DNA of 64,000 bases, from the NCBI RefSeq assembly GCF_048544455.1, contig NC_133529.1, forward strand, positions 45,857,456 to 45,921,455, in the 5' to 3' direction. Each line of letters begins with the position of its first letter. Position 1 is the first letter of the stretch. A program made the translations under genes and the position numbers. The notes beneath the pieces are model-generated. The model was not told the DNA's origin. It did not search any database and saw nothing but the letters and a program-made list of their open reading frames with translations. This stretch comes from Silene latifolia. Taxonomy: Eukaryota > Streptophyta > Magnoliopsida > Caryophyllales > Caryophyllaceae. Positions 34,809 to 47,926 of the stretch are shown here, piece by piece.

Positions 34809-35748
34809 GACGATTTTGGAACCTGTAACAAATGAGCCTAATGAACGTAGTGAGTCTAATAAAATGAACCTCGTGTATGTCTATTGGGAGCCCCAGCTGA
34901 TGCTAGATTTTGGGTGAGTAGGCGCCCTTATTTCAAAATCATGGCCCCATTATGCTTAAGCCAGTCACCGGTTATGGGAATATCGAGTCGGGAATTATGT
35001 GCCTAGTGTGTATAATAGTGATGTTAGGAACGTTTCTGGTGGAGTCTTTATGGATGCTAGTGTGTAAAATTGTGATTAGAACTGTGAGAATCTATAGCTG
35101 AGTAGTAATGAAAGTGGTGCTATGTTGGTAATACGCGACAGTGTGTATGGTGTAGTGTTGGTAATGTTTGTTCCAAATGATTGGTATTAGCACTTGATAT
35201 GGCAGAAATTGTGAGTATGGTATGTGGTAATGATGGTAATTAGTAAGTTTTGAATGAGTCGTAGCAGCTGTCCAAGTAGTACTTGGAGGATGTGATAGAT
35301 GAATGGTTGAATGCTTCCGCAATGTGGGGTAATTAAGTTGAGTAAGCTGCTTGATAATTGTTATGACATGGTTAAACTGTTAGTACGCTTGAATGATAAA
35401 GAATGGTACATGCTAGGCATATGTTTAGAGTGACATTAATAGAAGTTATTTTGTTGCAGTCACAATTGTATGATCATAAGTGAAAGAAGCGTATTGAATG
35501 TATACATGAGAAAGCTAATAGTACAGTCAGTTGGTTGCGTAATGTTGTCATAGAATGAAGTTAAACGGGTTGCACAAAGTGATAGGTTTGTCAGATTGAT
35601 ACGTTGTATTTGTGTGATAGCAATTCATCGTGAACGAGTATAATAACCTGTGACGATTTCCGAATTCATTTTGGAATTGACACGCGTTGCTGTTTTGCAG
35701 GAATCTTTAGTTAATCTTATATTTCCGATCATATACCTAGCCTTACTT
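34809..35748 (+). other. Element D non-coding leader
   Basis: No ORF or domain recognised. The frame at 34729-34917 starts in the LTR. Probably what is left of a 5' leader after loss of gag-pol. Confidence 0.45.
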
Positions 35749-36741
35749 GACCGAGTACGAGTGCCTACTAGACCGAGTAGACCTCATTCGATCTAGTTAG
35801 GAACCTATTATGTCGAGAAAGTTGGAATTTCCTGCGAAAACTCGACCGAGTAGCTCCAAATCGATCGAGTGGAGGCCACTCGATGGAGTAACATACTTAC
35901 TCGATCGAGTAAGCTGCTACAGTGCCGCTGAAACACGGGGTCATATACCCTTTTCTAATCCTTTCCTTCTTATTCTTTCTTCCATTCCGCAAACCCTAAT
36001 TCTATACTTCTCTCTCAAAGTATCCTTGTTCTTGTTGATTTTGTGCTTAAAACTTGGTGATTTCTTTGCCTAATTCGTTCTTTTTGCTTGTTTATCAATC
36101 AAGGTATGAATGTCTATCCTATTTCGATGTTTTTAATTAATTAGAAGCATGTAGGGTGTTGGAAATTGCTGGAAATTCGATCTATGTGGGCTAACTCTTG
36201 CTTATGATTGTTGTAATATGATCTAATTGCTTCAACTTATCTTTTATTGTTGTTAACAATGCAAAAATCGAATCAAATGAGGGATCTATGTGACTCGAAA
36301 TTTCTAGGGTTTGCGATTTTGAATTGAATTTTGGTTATCTTTTGTATGTAAAAGGCTGAAAATTGGGTAATATATGTTATACATATCATGTTTAGAGTCG
36401 ATTTTGATGATTTTCCCTCAAAAATTTGCCTTAAAACTCCGTCTTAAAAGTGCCCCAAACTGAAATTCGTTTTGTATTGTTGTGAAATTTGGTTGTTTAT
36501 GAAGTTATTTTGAAAGTATGATTTTCAGAAGTGATAGTGATGATGATAATTGGTACCATAAATGTCAAAATCTTTACAGTTGTAGAGACCGTCTGATGAT
36601 TAGAATTGAGAGTTAAACTTATACTTTTGGATTGTTGGTGAAAGTGTGTACTTAGTTGCTCCTTTCTATGATTATACATGAATGTTTTACATGTTTTTCA
36701 AGTATATGTGGTTTGTATATTTAAGTCATATGTTGAAACAG
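35749..36741 (+). promoter_or_regulatory. Putative internal promoter, leader and intron of the D gene
   Basis: Array of ACTCGATCGAGT-type motifs at 35749-35912, then CT-rich sequence with a telo-box (AAACCCTAA, 35991-35999), then a likely intron: donor AAG/GTATGA at 36114, acceptor ACAG at 36738-36741 directly before the ATG. The upstream ATG at 36682 would lie in the intron, so I place the start at 36742. Confidence 0.45.
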
Positions 36742-38307
36742 ATGCCGAGACCGACCGTGGGAACCCGTCAGATCAAAAGGGGAAGGGCTTCTGAGCCCGG
36801 GGTAGGAGAGGGGAGTGGACCTACGGTCCCAGTGGTACCGGAGTACCCGTCAGTAGTCTTTGTGGACTTTACCCAAAGGGGTAATTTTGTGGCCTTGCAG
36901 AACCGAAAGATGAGACCTACCCGTTGTATAGACACAACCCTTCTGACTTACTTAGGGATTGAGACCGATGTCAGGCACATCTTTGAGACTTTGGGGATGA
37001 CTGGGTTATATCACCTCTGTAAGCACTCTTATGCCTTCTTGGCCCTTGAGTTTATGAGTTCGTTTAACTACGATGCGGTGGAACAAACTGTGGAGTTCCG
37101 CCTTATGAACACAAGTTTTCTTCTTACCATAGATATGTTTGCTACTCACCTTGGCCTTGCTAAACCCGCCAAGGGAGCTCTCAGGGATATACCGTCTGAG
37201 TGTGGGGTTAGTAGCCTCATGCCTTGTCTTACGGGTAAATCAGCTCCTACTTCGAGTAACATGTTGATCAACGATGTTCAACATGTCACTTTGACGATTT
37301 TTCTTCGTGCCTTGACTTGTCTGCCTTATGAGAGGAAGGATGTGAGTAAGTTAAACTCACACGAGTTGATGCTGCTGATGGCGTACCTTAACCCCACCCG
37401 GTCTCAGAGAGTGACCTTTAGTGCCCCTGCTATAGTGTGTGCCAGTCTAGCCCTGATGGCTTCTTCCGACACCCACTTTCTGAGTTATGAGGCCATTGCC
37501 ACTCGGTTGACAGAGAGGCTGACCACCTTTGAGGCCTCCTCGGCCTACACTCCCTTGACCACCAGGGTACTCATCTTGGACCGAGACTATTTCCTCGACC
37601 AGAAATGGTTGAGAACCTTGGGGGATGGTAGTTTGGCATGGAGAGTGTGGGGTATGAGTTGAAGGCGGATACCAGCTCCTGAGCACCTTCCCGCTACAGA
37701 GCCTTTACCAGCGGCAGTGGTGTCTGTCGATTCTGACGAGGATGAGGAGGAGGAGCGTCCTGTGGGGCAGACGTACCTCATTGACCCAGAGATCCTACAG
37801 GTGATGCCCGAGCCGAGGAAGGGGGAGAATGTGAGAGCTGAGGAGGACCGGCCTAGAGTGGAGAAGGGGCCACGCCGAGTGAGGAAGAGGGTGGCTGAGA
37901 CTTAGCCAGCGCAGCCGGAGTAGCCAGTGCCGTCATAGTACCAGTTTCATGGTTACCCTTCTTTCTATAGCCCTGATATGCGCGTGAGTGAGCTTACAGA
38001 GAGAGTGTCGTCTACCTTGACACTCCGGAACCTGCACGAGATGGCTTATGTACAGGGTATTGGGACCACGGGAGCTCAGCCGGTGTGGTGGAGAGGTGTC
38101 GGGGACGACGGTGGGGTCTTCCATTCTTATGGTGTGGATAGGTCCACTTGGGGAGAGCCTCAATCGTACCCCTATGGTTGTTTGGCCCCTTGGCGTATTG
38201 GAGCACATGCTGGTGTTTGTGGTGATGCGGGTCATGACGCGGCGGGAGCAGGCACGTCTGGTGATGGCGGTGACGATGAGGTCGTGGAGGAGCAGCAGGA
38301 GGAGTGA
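36742..38307 (+). pseudogene. ATHILA-ORF1/PMD-like protein, 522 codons with four in-frame stops
   Basis: One frame from ATG 36742 to TGA 38305-38307, interrupted by TGA 37660-37662, TAG 37903-37905, TAG 37921-37923 and TAG 37936-37938. The basic start (MPRPTVGTRQIKRGRA) leads into the core: RPTRCIDTTLLTYLGI, IFETLGMTGLY, LALEFMSSF, EFRLMN, TIDMFATHLGL. This is the same order as element A's gene (PTQFIDTRVLEIL, LGIGKLF, LEFLSSL, FRLCN, SLDQFAYVFGL). A second block (INDVQHVTLTIFLRAL) matches A's IQHPVIRITERFVAG. The tail is acidic and Gly/Glu-rich. Function unknown; family members are mobile-element or silencing-related proteins. Every stop could come from one C-to-T change (CGA or CAG). Confidence 0.7.
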
Positions 38308-39192
38308 TATACTCCATTTTCTTTCTTCTTTGTTTCATGGTTGTAGTGGATATTACTTTGGTTTTCGGTTGGTACTTTTATAGATCTTTGGTTTGTATGG
38401 TTGGCCATAAGGCCGTACTTGTGTAGTTTTAGACATGTTATGCAGGATTTTAGGGTCGGGAGAGCATCCCAACTCATATGTCTATGTTCGTTTGGTTTAA
38501 CTTGGCATTTAGAGGACTTTTGGACCTGTGGCAACTCGGTCGAGTGCCCCTCACTCGATCGAGTAGCTGCAGGTATGACCTTAGAAGGAGTAGTCTAACC
38601 CCGGCTTACTCGATCGAGTAGCTGATGAGCTCGATCGAGTAAGGCCAGCTCGATCGAGTGCCTGACCAACTCGATCGAGTGTCACTATTACAGGAACTTT
38701 TCGAGTTGAGATTTGTTTGAATCATCATATCTTTGAATGTTATTATGTTAATCATTATTGTGGGTGTTTCGTAACATTGTTTAGCTTCACCGTTGATTTT
38801 GTAATTGTGTGTGGTCGTCTTATGAGTATAATTTTCTATGCCATGTATATTAGTCGGAACGATAATTCACATTGAGGTAAGTAATATAAGGTGCGGTGGT
38901 GTTGTTCAAGTTGACATAATTTCACATACGTATGTATCATGTGGGTCATGTTTGTGTAATGTCAAGAAAGTATCGTTGCCGTCATGAGTCGAATGTGCAT
39001 CTTGGTCAAATTGTACAATTTTTGGTGGTATTTGTATTACTTTGTAGCCTAGATTAAGTCGAACGGGATAAATGGAATACTACGTTGTGATGTTGTCGCA
39101 TGTCCAGTATGATCGTATAACAAGTAATTGGGACCTTGCTGTTAAGTTGTAATAATAGATCTTGCGGTGTGCTACGTAATTTCGGTGGTTTT
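38308..39192 (+). other. Element D region after the gene
   Basis: Non-coding. Palindrome array at 38533-38681 with five CGATCG sites; the remainder shows no feature. Element G begins at 39193. Confidence 0.5.
38533..38681 (+). promoter_or_regulatory. ACTCGATCGAGT palindrome array after the D gene
   Basis: A CTCGGTCGAGT site and five NCTCGATCGAG sites in 149 bp, about 225 bp after the gene, the third array in D. Confidence 0.55.
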
Positions 39193-40475
39193 TGTTGGAA
39201 TACGTGTCCTCCGACAATTATGCAATCACAACTGTTGATCATGATGATCACATGTTTAAATCTCATTTTAAGAATACATGTGGGATGTAATATTTTACAG
39301 TCAACTGGTCCACACATATCGGTAATGATTGGCTGACTAGAGTTTGACATTTCACGTCGTGCGGACGGTGGTGATCAGTTGATCCCCTTAGGTCATACCT
39401 ATAGGGAAATGCTCTTAATTGATTATTTAATTAATCGTATGCCGATACGAGTTAATTAAATTGCTTAAAATTGACGGATGATTTTGTGAGTAAAGTTAAC
39501 GTATCTTATTGTAATTTGATTAAATGAGACACGGTCTAAGTAATCGAATTGTTTTATTACTTGGATAAAATTATTGTTTACGAAACAATTGATATTGAAT
39601 TGAGATTGAATGAATGATTTATTATAAAAAACAAGATGTTGTGATTTATAATTGATAAACCATTTTGGTACAAGTAATTACGAATTACTAGTCGATTTTG
39701 TATATGACATATTTTATGAGTATGTTGATTTTTAATATGTTAAAAATATATTACAATTTCATATGTCAAGTAACATGTCACATATGTTACAATTGACAAA
39801 TGACAAAAATAAAATGGACCTCCCATTTTATATGTGCCGAAAATGAAGGGGCTTATGGTTGATATTGTGTTAATTATTTTTGAGTGGAAAACACAATAAT
39901 TACCTATAGTCTTAGCCTTACATACCTATCATTTATTGGGTAGAAAAACTAGCCCATGCATTGGGCACACTACTCCCTCCAACCGGTTTTACCAAGGGAA
40001 ATTGAGAGTGTTTCCTCTATAATTATTCATTCACTCTTATCATAAAATTTCTAGTGTAAGAAATTACTATTATTCTCTCTACATCTTATGAAAATTCTAG
40101 AGAAATAAACTTCACAATACTCCCTCTTGAACCGATTTTTCAAGAGCAAAAATTATAATTTTTGTGTCAATTTTATAGTAAGACTTATATTATTTCTAGT
40201 ACAAAATAATATTAGTTATTAAGAGGTTTCCTTGGGTATATGCTTTTGGGAGAGATTCTAAAATTGAATCTTGTTCATCCATTATTTGAAAGCTCAAGAA
40301 CTAACAAGAAGGAGGTCTTGTTGGTGCCCATAAAACCGAAATTATCATAGTAAGGGTTGATGATTTCTTCTCTTTTTAATTTAAGTTTGCATGCATAAGA
40401 TTTGTAATTATTTTATGACTAAATAATTTCTCACATATATGAATATGTTAAATAATGAGATAATGATTTCTAACA
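39193..40475 (+). repeat. 5' LTR of element G
   Basis: Inverted ends TGTTGGAA/TTCTAACA. No ORF supported; the frames at 39054-39350 (both strands) cross the LTR start. Confidence 0.9.
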
Positions 40476-40477
40476 AG

Positions 40478-40489
40478 TGGTATCAGAGC
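40478..40489 (+). other. Primer-binding site, tRNA-iMet type (element G)
   Basis: TGGTATCAGAGC, two bases after the LTR end. Confidence 0.85.
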
Positions 40490-42700
40490 CTTAGGTTGTT
40501 TGCATGCAAATTGGTTATTGTTTTTCCGAGTTATACGATTAACAAACAAAACTTATAAATTTGTGTTTATTATGAAATATCACGAAATTTATTTGCATGT
40601 TAATGTTTCTGGTCCTAAAATGTATTTAGGATATTTTGGTTCATTTATGGATTTTATTGTTCATTTTATATTATAATGGCATTAAAATGTGATTTTTATG
40701 ATAAAAATGTCATTTTTGTACTAAAAATAGCTAAACTTCGATTTTTCCAGTGGTTTTTGGATATGTTTTCACATATATTATCTACTGATAGCCTGTAAAT
40801 GTTCATAATTAAATGAGTTGTTATGCTCGAAATATGGATTTTTCAAGTTAAAATCGTATTTAAATGGGAAAATAGGTTAATATGAGTTATATTTCGAATC
40901 TGGTCATGGCAATTTAGTATGTTGTCACATGCAATTTTACAAGATGTGTGTAAAATATTTGGTTATAATTAAGTCTTTATGCATGATTTATGAATTTTTG
41001 ATGAAAAATCACATAAATAGTGACTTTAATTAGTAAAAAATGCTAAAACATACTTCATGACTATGGAAAAACGTCACATGTTGCATTTTATCATATATTT
41101 CAGATCTAAAAGTGAAAAGTTAATAAAAAATAATTTTTCTCATATTTTTATGGTAATAATTGATAAATCCGATAAACCGCAACATTGTTTTTCTCGATAA
41201 ATTTTCGAAATTTTTAACCTATGTTTTTCAGCATTATGAGTGTCGTGGTATTTTTCCAGAATGTTCATGAGTTTAAATTTCAAATTTTGAAATTATTTGA
41301 ATTTTTATGATTTAATTTGAAGTTTATGGCAAAATTTTGTATTTTGAGTCCATTTATGACAAATATTAAGAAATATAAGTTAGTTTTTGTCAATATGTTA
41401 GTGGAGACTAATTTTTAGTCCTAAGTTGGTTAGGGTAATTAACTTGTACATAAATATGAATTTATGTAATTATTGTGATTTTAAAAGGTTGAATCACGCA
41501 AATCCGTAAAAACCGATTAATATACGATATTGGCTCCTTAAAGGCGATTTAGCTTAAATTGGGCATGTTCATACATAATATAATGATGCATTTTATTTAT
41601 GATTGTCATATTTTAATTTTATGTAATTTTTGAATTATGTAATTTTACTTAGTATGGCCTTAGTTTTAATTGGTATTACCCGAAATGTATGGGAATATCG
41701 ATTCGGTTGTAATTTATTGTGATCTCGTATCACCGTTTTGTAATTTACTAGATTTATTTTTATTTTTAATTACAAATGTATAATAGGAAATTATGTAATT
41801 TATTATGTAATTTATTTATTCCGGAGTTCCTTGAAGACGGTGCCACTCGAGAAGGCGATCCATTAAAGAAAGTGTTGCCTTGAAATGTGTGCCAAGACCG
41901 AAGTTTAAGGGACCAAAAGAGTTGGTTTCCGAATTTGTAATAGTTTATTAGATTTACTATTCTAGGAAGGCCATACTAGGATTTTATTTTTATGCTTTGC
42001 ATTTTATTTATATGTTGCATGCATCGCTAAATCGCCATAACTAAAACATGCATTATCATTTTAAATCGAGTTTATCGACCGAGTCAATTACAATTATCGT
42101 AGTTCACCGCTTTAGTTCACTTAAAGCGTGACAGATAATAAATTGACATGACCTCTCGCTAAAATAAACAATTGAGACTTAGCCTTACCCAAAAGTAGAA
42201 ACCATGAAAACCTATTTCGTGAGGGAGTGCACTCGGCCACACCGGGGTACAAACCTTGTTACGTAGGGGAAGTGGGTGATAAATGTCTATCCACCGAATT
42301 CATGTGATGAGGGATTTATCGGCTACACCGTGCCCAAGTTAATGTGGGTTTGGATCATGGACACATTTATTCGAAATTTGGATTGAGCTCAACGGAAGTA
42401 TTTGTGACCGTAGTTGCATGTGTTCCGGGCTAAAGATAAATGTTAATGTAATTTTATCGACCAAGAGTTCTAAAAGTAGAATCGATTAAAGAGTTAATCC
42501 ACCGAGTTATATTGATAAGGGATTCATCGGCCACACCGTGCCCAAGTTAATATGAATTTGGATCTTGGAATCATTTATCATAGTTGGGTAGAGGTCACTA
42601 TGTAAATGCTTTACTTGTTATTTACAAGTATTAATAAAACGATAAATGTTAAGTTTTCCACTATTCCGTAATCATATTGTTCTATTTCTTTACCACAATT
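40490..42700 (+). other. Element G leader
   Basis: Very AT-rich, non-coding. Part (about 41800-42300) matches element H. Contains a diverged direct repeat (about 42285-42370 and 42490-42575), both including CACACCGTGCCCAAGTTAAT or a close form. Confidence 0.55.
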
Positions 42701-45700
42701 CATATACAATATCATTTCGATTTTTGATTCAAATCTGCATTAAAACATCGTAACTAAAGACAAAATTTGAATTTTTCTTCTAAAAACCTCGTATTATCCA
42801 TTGTAAGGATCTATTGTGAAGAGTATAGATAAAAGTTATTCGTGATCAAAAGGGTTTTTTTGATTCTTGACTAACATATCTACTTACAATGAATTGTTTC
42901 TCATATGCTTAATTGAGTTAAGTACTTTGAAACGTTAAATCATTTTGGTAACTAGATTTGTTGGAAATCAAAATTGACCAAAATACCGCAACCACTTCAA
43001 TGAAAGTTTTAAGACTAAACGAACGAATGAAGAGTAGTCTTCATGAAATTCAATTTTGCTTCTCTAAGCAAAGACTCATTGAAATGAGTGGGAGCATTCT
43101 CTTAAACCGTTAAGAAAAGGATAAGGTTTTAAAGAAGTAAAATTAGAATGGAATTGATACAAGGTAATGTTAAAAGTAAAGTTATTGAGAATAACGATAC
43201 TAAACCTATCAATCCCGACTGATAAAGTTACCATTGTCTTAATTGTTGGATGCTAGAAAGGAAACTACCCCAAACTATTGAAGAATCAACAAGTTAGTTG
43301 TGGGACATCTAATGAGACCTTCTTCTTTAAATGTTTATTTGATTGACATAAATTTTGCTAGTACTACTTCGTCAATATTAGAAACCAGTGGAGGTTTTCA
43401 TCATTATATTTGATACATAAGATGATTAGAATATGACGACTAGCAACAATGATGTTGAGAGATAGAGTCATTGTGTACTCAATCTAGTTTTTGGGTTTAG
43501 AGTTGTACTTAATTGTGACTATTAAGTGCATAAACTCTAAATAAGAATATAAACTTGTTAAGATACAAAAGAGGTTTCACTTTTGTGACCCTATACACCA
43601 TGATTTGATGTATGGATAGCCCATTATCAAGGTGATTATATTCTAAACCAAACTAGAATGATATATCATGAAGATGATGCAAGACTCAAATTGGTAACCC
43701 AAGATTAAACCTTATACTATGGAATGATGAACGCAAAGAGTTATCGAGTACTCTTGAAACCATTAGATTGTTAATCTTATGGTATATGCGTATCTTGTAT
43801 TCAAAGCAAGATATCTCATGCCTTTTGGTTGAATAGGAGATCGAGGTTGTAAATCATTGATCCAAAATAGGTTGATTGTTTTCTTTTACCAACGATTTAA
43901 GTTGACACTAATGTGTTCACTTAATAAGGTAAATAGAGAAATTTTTGAAGAAGTTCAAAGAGTTCAAAGAATCACGATTTAGTTGTGATGGGATTATCAA
44001 AGTGAAGACTTTGATACAAGCCAAAGGAAATGTGATATAGTATCACATGTAAATCTCTCTTAGCATACATTATGGGATAATGTGTGGTTGGATAAAGAAT
44101 TCAAACGCTATTCGATATGGTTTGGACTTCAATCAAGTTACTTTGAGTTACTTGATCCTTTGGGGATTTTATCATTTTGTCTAAATTATTTTTCCACTAA
44201 ATCTAAAACGGATCATATGAGATATGAAATGGTAGGGTACCATATTTGTAAGTTTACACAAGAAACAAATGCTCATTTTCCCTTATTATAATCACGAGTA
44301 CAACGGGTTTGTGGCTCGTAAAGCTGTCTTCCTAGAATACAAGTTTATTTCCAGAAGACAGAGTGGGAGAAAATTATTCAAGAGCCACAAAGAATGTTAT
44401 GTCGCAAGAAACTGGTCTTTCTTGGCTACATGAGACGTTTTGTGTAAGACGTTGTTTCTTCAAAACCTAGGAGGTTAAAGTCATCACTTGTTGAAGATGA
44501 TGAATTAGTGTTACTTTTAGAAAGTAAAGAGCTTGCAACTTACAAAGAAATTGTTTGATTCAAGTTACTTCTTGAAAGTAATGAATAAATGACTTACATG
44601 AGAGTGTTTAAGTCACAACTCAATACAAGGCTTAGAGCCATGAAAATCCGAAATAAATTCCAAGTGAATTGTTAGATATCAAAACTTGATTGGTGGCAAA
44701 GGGTTTTGCACTAGTTGAAATGCTTAAGTCTATTTGGATCTTCTTAGGGATTGTGTTTCATTATGATGATATACATATAGCTAGTGAATCTAAAACCCAC
44801 TTCTTCAATTAGAAGGAATGTATTCAATACATATCTTGAGTTTTGTAGATTCTTTCCATCCTAAGATAATGTGAAACTTAAGAGAGGGTCTTAAGTAGGA
44901 CATCAATGAGTTGGAATCAATGATTTGATCATGGTATAAAAATTTTCCCGATAAGTCAAGAAGTTGTGTTTATACATGAAGTTTAGTGGGAGTTACGGAA
45001 ATTTTAGTAGTCTTATATGTGGATGACATATTGATCATTGCGAATGATTTAAGACTTTGGAGTAATATAATACATCTTTAATATCCAGATTTATGTAGAT
45101 AAATCCAAATGATATTAGCATCAAATAAGGAGTCTTATGTTGATAAGATTCATGACTAGTTCAATCGAGTTGAACATATTTGATTGATTCCATTTGCTTC
45201 CGCTGCCGGATCAATTAAATAAGTAATGATGTATAACACTTCATATACTTTGAGTATGATGAATTGTTTCAAATCGAATTTAAGTAATAGTTACCAAGTA
45301 AGCCATAAGGATTACCCTTAAGTGCTTGCAGAAGCATTAAGGATGTAAAGCAAAGTGTTTTTGATGCAATTTTGTGTAAGGGTGTTACACAAATGACAAT
45401 TGACAATTGAGATTGCGCATGGTTTCTGACAAAACCATAATCAAAACACATTAGGATGGTTTAGGAACCATTGTGGCTATGTTATTTAAGAAATAGATTT
45501 GCTAGAATCGTTCTAGGCAATTAAGAACAATGAGAGATATTTACAACGGAAATTGAGTACACTTGCAATCATGAGATGTGCAAGAAGGATGAGTCCCGCA
45601 CTTTGTGAAAACAAGTGGGAGCATTCTAAGGCTAGATGGCCTATGTCTAGATTGGATCTAGACATGTACTCAGAAAGTTTTGTAATGCAAATGTATACGT

Positions 45701-46623
45701 TACAAAGGAAAACGAGTATGTAGTAAGGTTGAGTTAGGTACAAGAAGTTGATAAAACCTACTAACCAAAGCCTTCTCATAGGCTTAACATGATAAGTCAT
45801 ATCATATGTCATTTCAATTGCATTGAGATGAACAACTACATATAAGATGAAAATGGATTATAAAAATATGAAGTAGTAATCAGGTAGTGACTCTTCATAT
45901 GTGATAATCACATTTGTCGTTCGAGTTTTTAAATCTAAAAAAAACTCCTTTTATACCTTGTTACATCCAAACGGGTTGTAGAGACAATTGAACCCCGTTA
46001 AAGTGAACTCGGATTAACATTGTATTCGCCCATAGTCACTTGTATGAGGTGACGTCTCGAAGTGACTAGAGTATGATGCGATTGATGGCAAGTTCAGTGC
46101 CATGCAGTCATGTGAGATGACTAGTCGATCACATAGGCAGACTGTTAGGAACACTTTGTCGGGCCTTATGACCGCTTATAGAGTTCTGGAAAATTTATAT
46201 AGCCTGGTCGTGGCGAGAGCTACTATAGTATTCTAATGAGTCGATTCTTTTGACTAAAGACTGTTCGCCCAAGGTGGCACAGTTTCAGATTAACTTTGAT
46301 TTATGTTACTACGACCTTCGTAAATGGGGTCAAATGGGCATATTTTGGGTTATGATGGTTGTGGCTAGTCGAAGGGAATAAGTGCGATAGGAATTGTCTA
46401 CCCCCTTGTCAGGGTTAAAACAATATCTCAGGGCCACTCGAGGAGTAATGAACTGGAAATGCGTGGCCACGCTCGGAAGGTATCTATGGTAGATAATTCC
46501 GGTCAATCAGTTATTCTCCAGATCGAGGAAACCACTCTAGATATGATCACTTGCAAGTACGACCCGAAAGACACCTTGCATTGAGTGAGAGATAGTAATA
46601 GGACAAGAGAATTGGTGACGCAC
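42701..46623 (+). pseudogene. Remains of copia gag-pol
   Basis: Many stops and frame changes. Traces: near 44290-44370 a reading close to NGFVARKAVFLE and RRQSGRK, as in the end of copia integrase; 45016-45027 reads YVDD followed by ILIIAND, the copia RT active site. No protease or RNase H domain could be delimited. The 69-codon frame 44082-44291 lies within integrase remains. The protein cannot be made. Confidence 0.6.
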
Positions 46624-46647
46624 ACTTGTCGAGGACAAGTGGGAGAT
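46624..46647 (+). promoter_or_regulatory. Terminal hairpin and PPT of element G
   Basis: Arms ACTTGTC (46624-46630) and GACAAGT (46634-46640), perfect 7 bp, loop GAG. GGGAGAT follows and the LTR starts 7 nt after the hairpin. Confidence 0.7.
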
Positions 46648-47926
46648 TGTTGGAATATGTGTCCTCCGACAATTATGCAATCACAACTGTTGATCATGAT
46701 GATCACATGTTTAAATCTCATTTTAACAATACATGTGGGATGTAATATTTTACAGTCAACTGGTCCACACATATCGGTAATGATTGGCTGACTAGAGTTT
46801 GACATTACGTCGTGCGGCGGTGGTGATCGATTGATCCCCTTAGGTCATACCTATAGGGAAATACTCTTAATTGATTATTTAATTAATCGTATGCCGATAC
46901 GAGTTAATTAAATTGCTTAAAATTGACGGATGATTTTGTGAGTAAAGTTAATGTATCTTATTGTAATTTGATTAAATGAGACACGGTCTAAGTAATCGAA
47001 TTGTTTTATTACTTGGATAAAATTATTGTTTACGAAACAATTGATATTGAATTGAGATTGAATGAATGATTTATTATAAATACAAGATGTTGTGATTTAT
47101 AATTGATAAACCATTTTGGTACAAGTAATTACGAATTACTAGTCGATTTTGTATATGACATATTTTATGAGTATGTTGATTTTTAATATGTTAAAAATAC
47201 ATTACAATTTTATATGTCAAGTAACATGTCACATATGTTACAATTGACAAATGACAAAAATAAAATTGAACTCCCTTTTTATATGTGCCGAAAATGAAGG
47301 GGCTTATGGTTGATATTGTGTTAATTATTTTTGAGTGGAAAACACAATAATTACCTATAGTCTTAGCCTTACATACCTATCATTTCTTGGGTAGAAAAAC
47401 TAGCCCATGCATTAGGCACACTACTCCCTCCAACCGGTTTTACCAAGGGAAATTGAGAGTGTTTCCTCTATAATTATTCATTCACTCTTATCATAAAATT
47501 TCTAGTGTAAGAAATTACTATTATTCTCTCTACATCTTATGAAAATTCTAGAGAAATAAACTTCACAATACTCCCTCTTGAACCGATTTTTCAAGAGCAA
47601 AAATTATAATTTTTGTGTCAATTTTATAGTAAGACTTATATTATTTCTAGTACAAAATAATATTAGTTATTAAGAGGTTTCCTTGGGTATATGCTTTTGG
47701 GAGAGATTCTAAACTTGAATCTTGTTCATCCATTATTGGAAAGCTCAAGATCTAACAAGAAGGAGATCTTGTTGGTGCCCATAAAACCGAAATTATCATA
47801 GTAAGGGTTGATGATTTCTTCTCTTTTTAATTTAAGTTTGCATGCATAAGATTTGTAATTATTTTATGACTAAATAATTTCTCACATATATGAATATGTT
47901 AAATAATGAGATAATGATTTCTAACA
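46648..47926 (+). repeat. 3' LTR of element G
   Basis: Almost the same as 39193-40475, with a few small deletions (for example near 46806 and 46818). Confidence 0.9.

Larger units (their letters stand above)
39193..47926 (+). mobile_element. Element G: Ty1/copia element, degenerate internal region
   Basis: LTRs 39193-40475 (1283 bp) and 46648-47926 (1279 bp), TGTTGGAA to TTCTAACA, about 98% alike by eye. tRNA-iMet PBS, PPT GTGGGAGAT. The 6.2 kb interior has no frame above 100 codons although RT and integrase traces remain. The flanks do not match (GTTTT at 39188-39192, ATCTA at 47927-47931), so no target duplication is visible. Same family as H and I. Confidence 0.88.

Noticed and set aside
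36682..36741. Upstream ATG extending the D gene
   Set aside because: It lies in a probable intron just before the ACAG acceptor, and the extension has no similarity to A's protein.
38012..38534. Overlapping His/Pro-rich minus-strand ORFs
   Set aside because: Shadows of the GC-rich end of the D gene.
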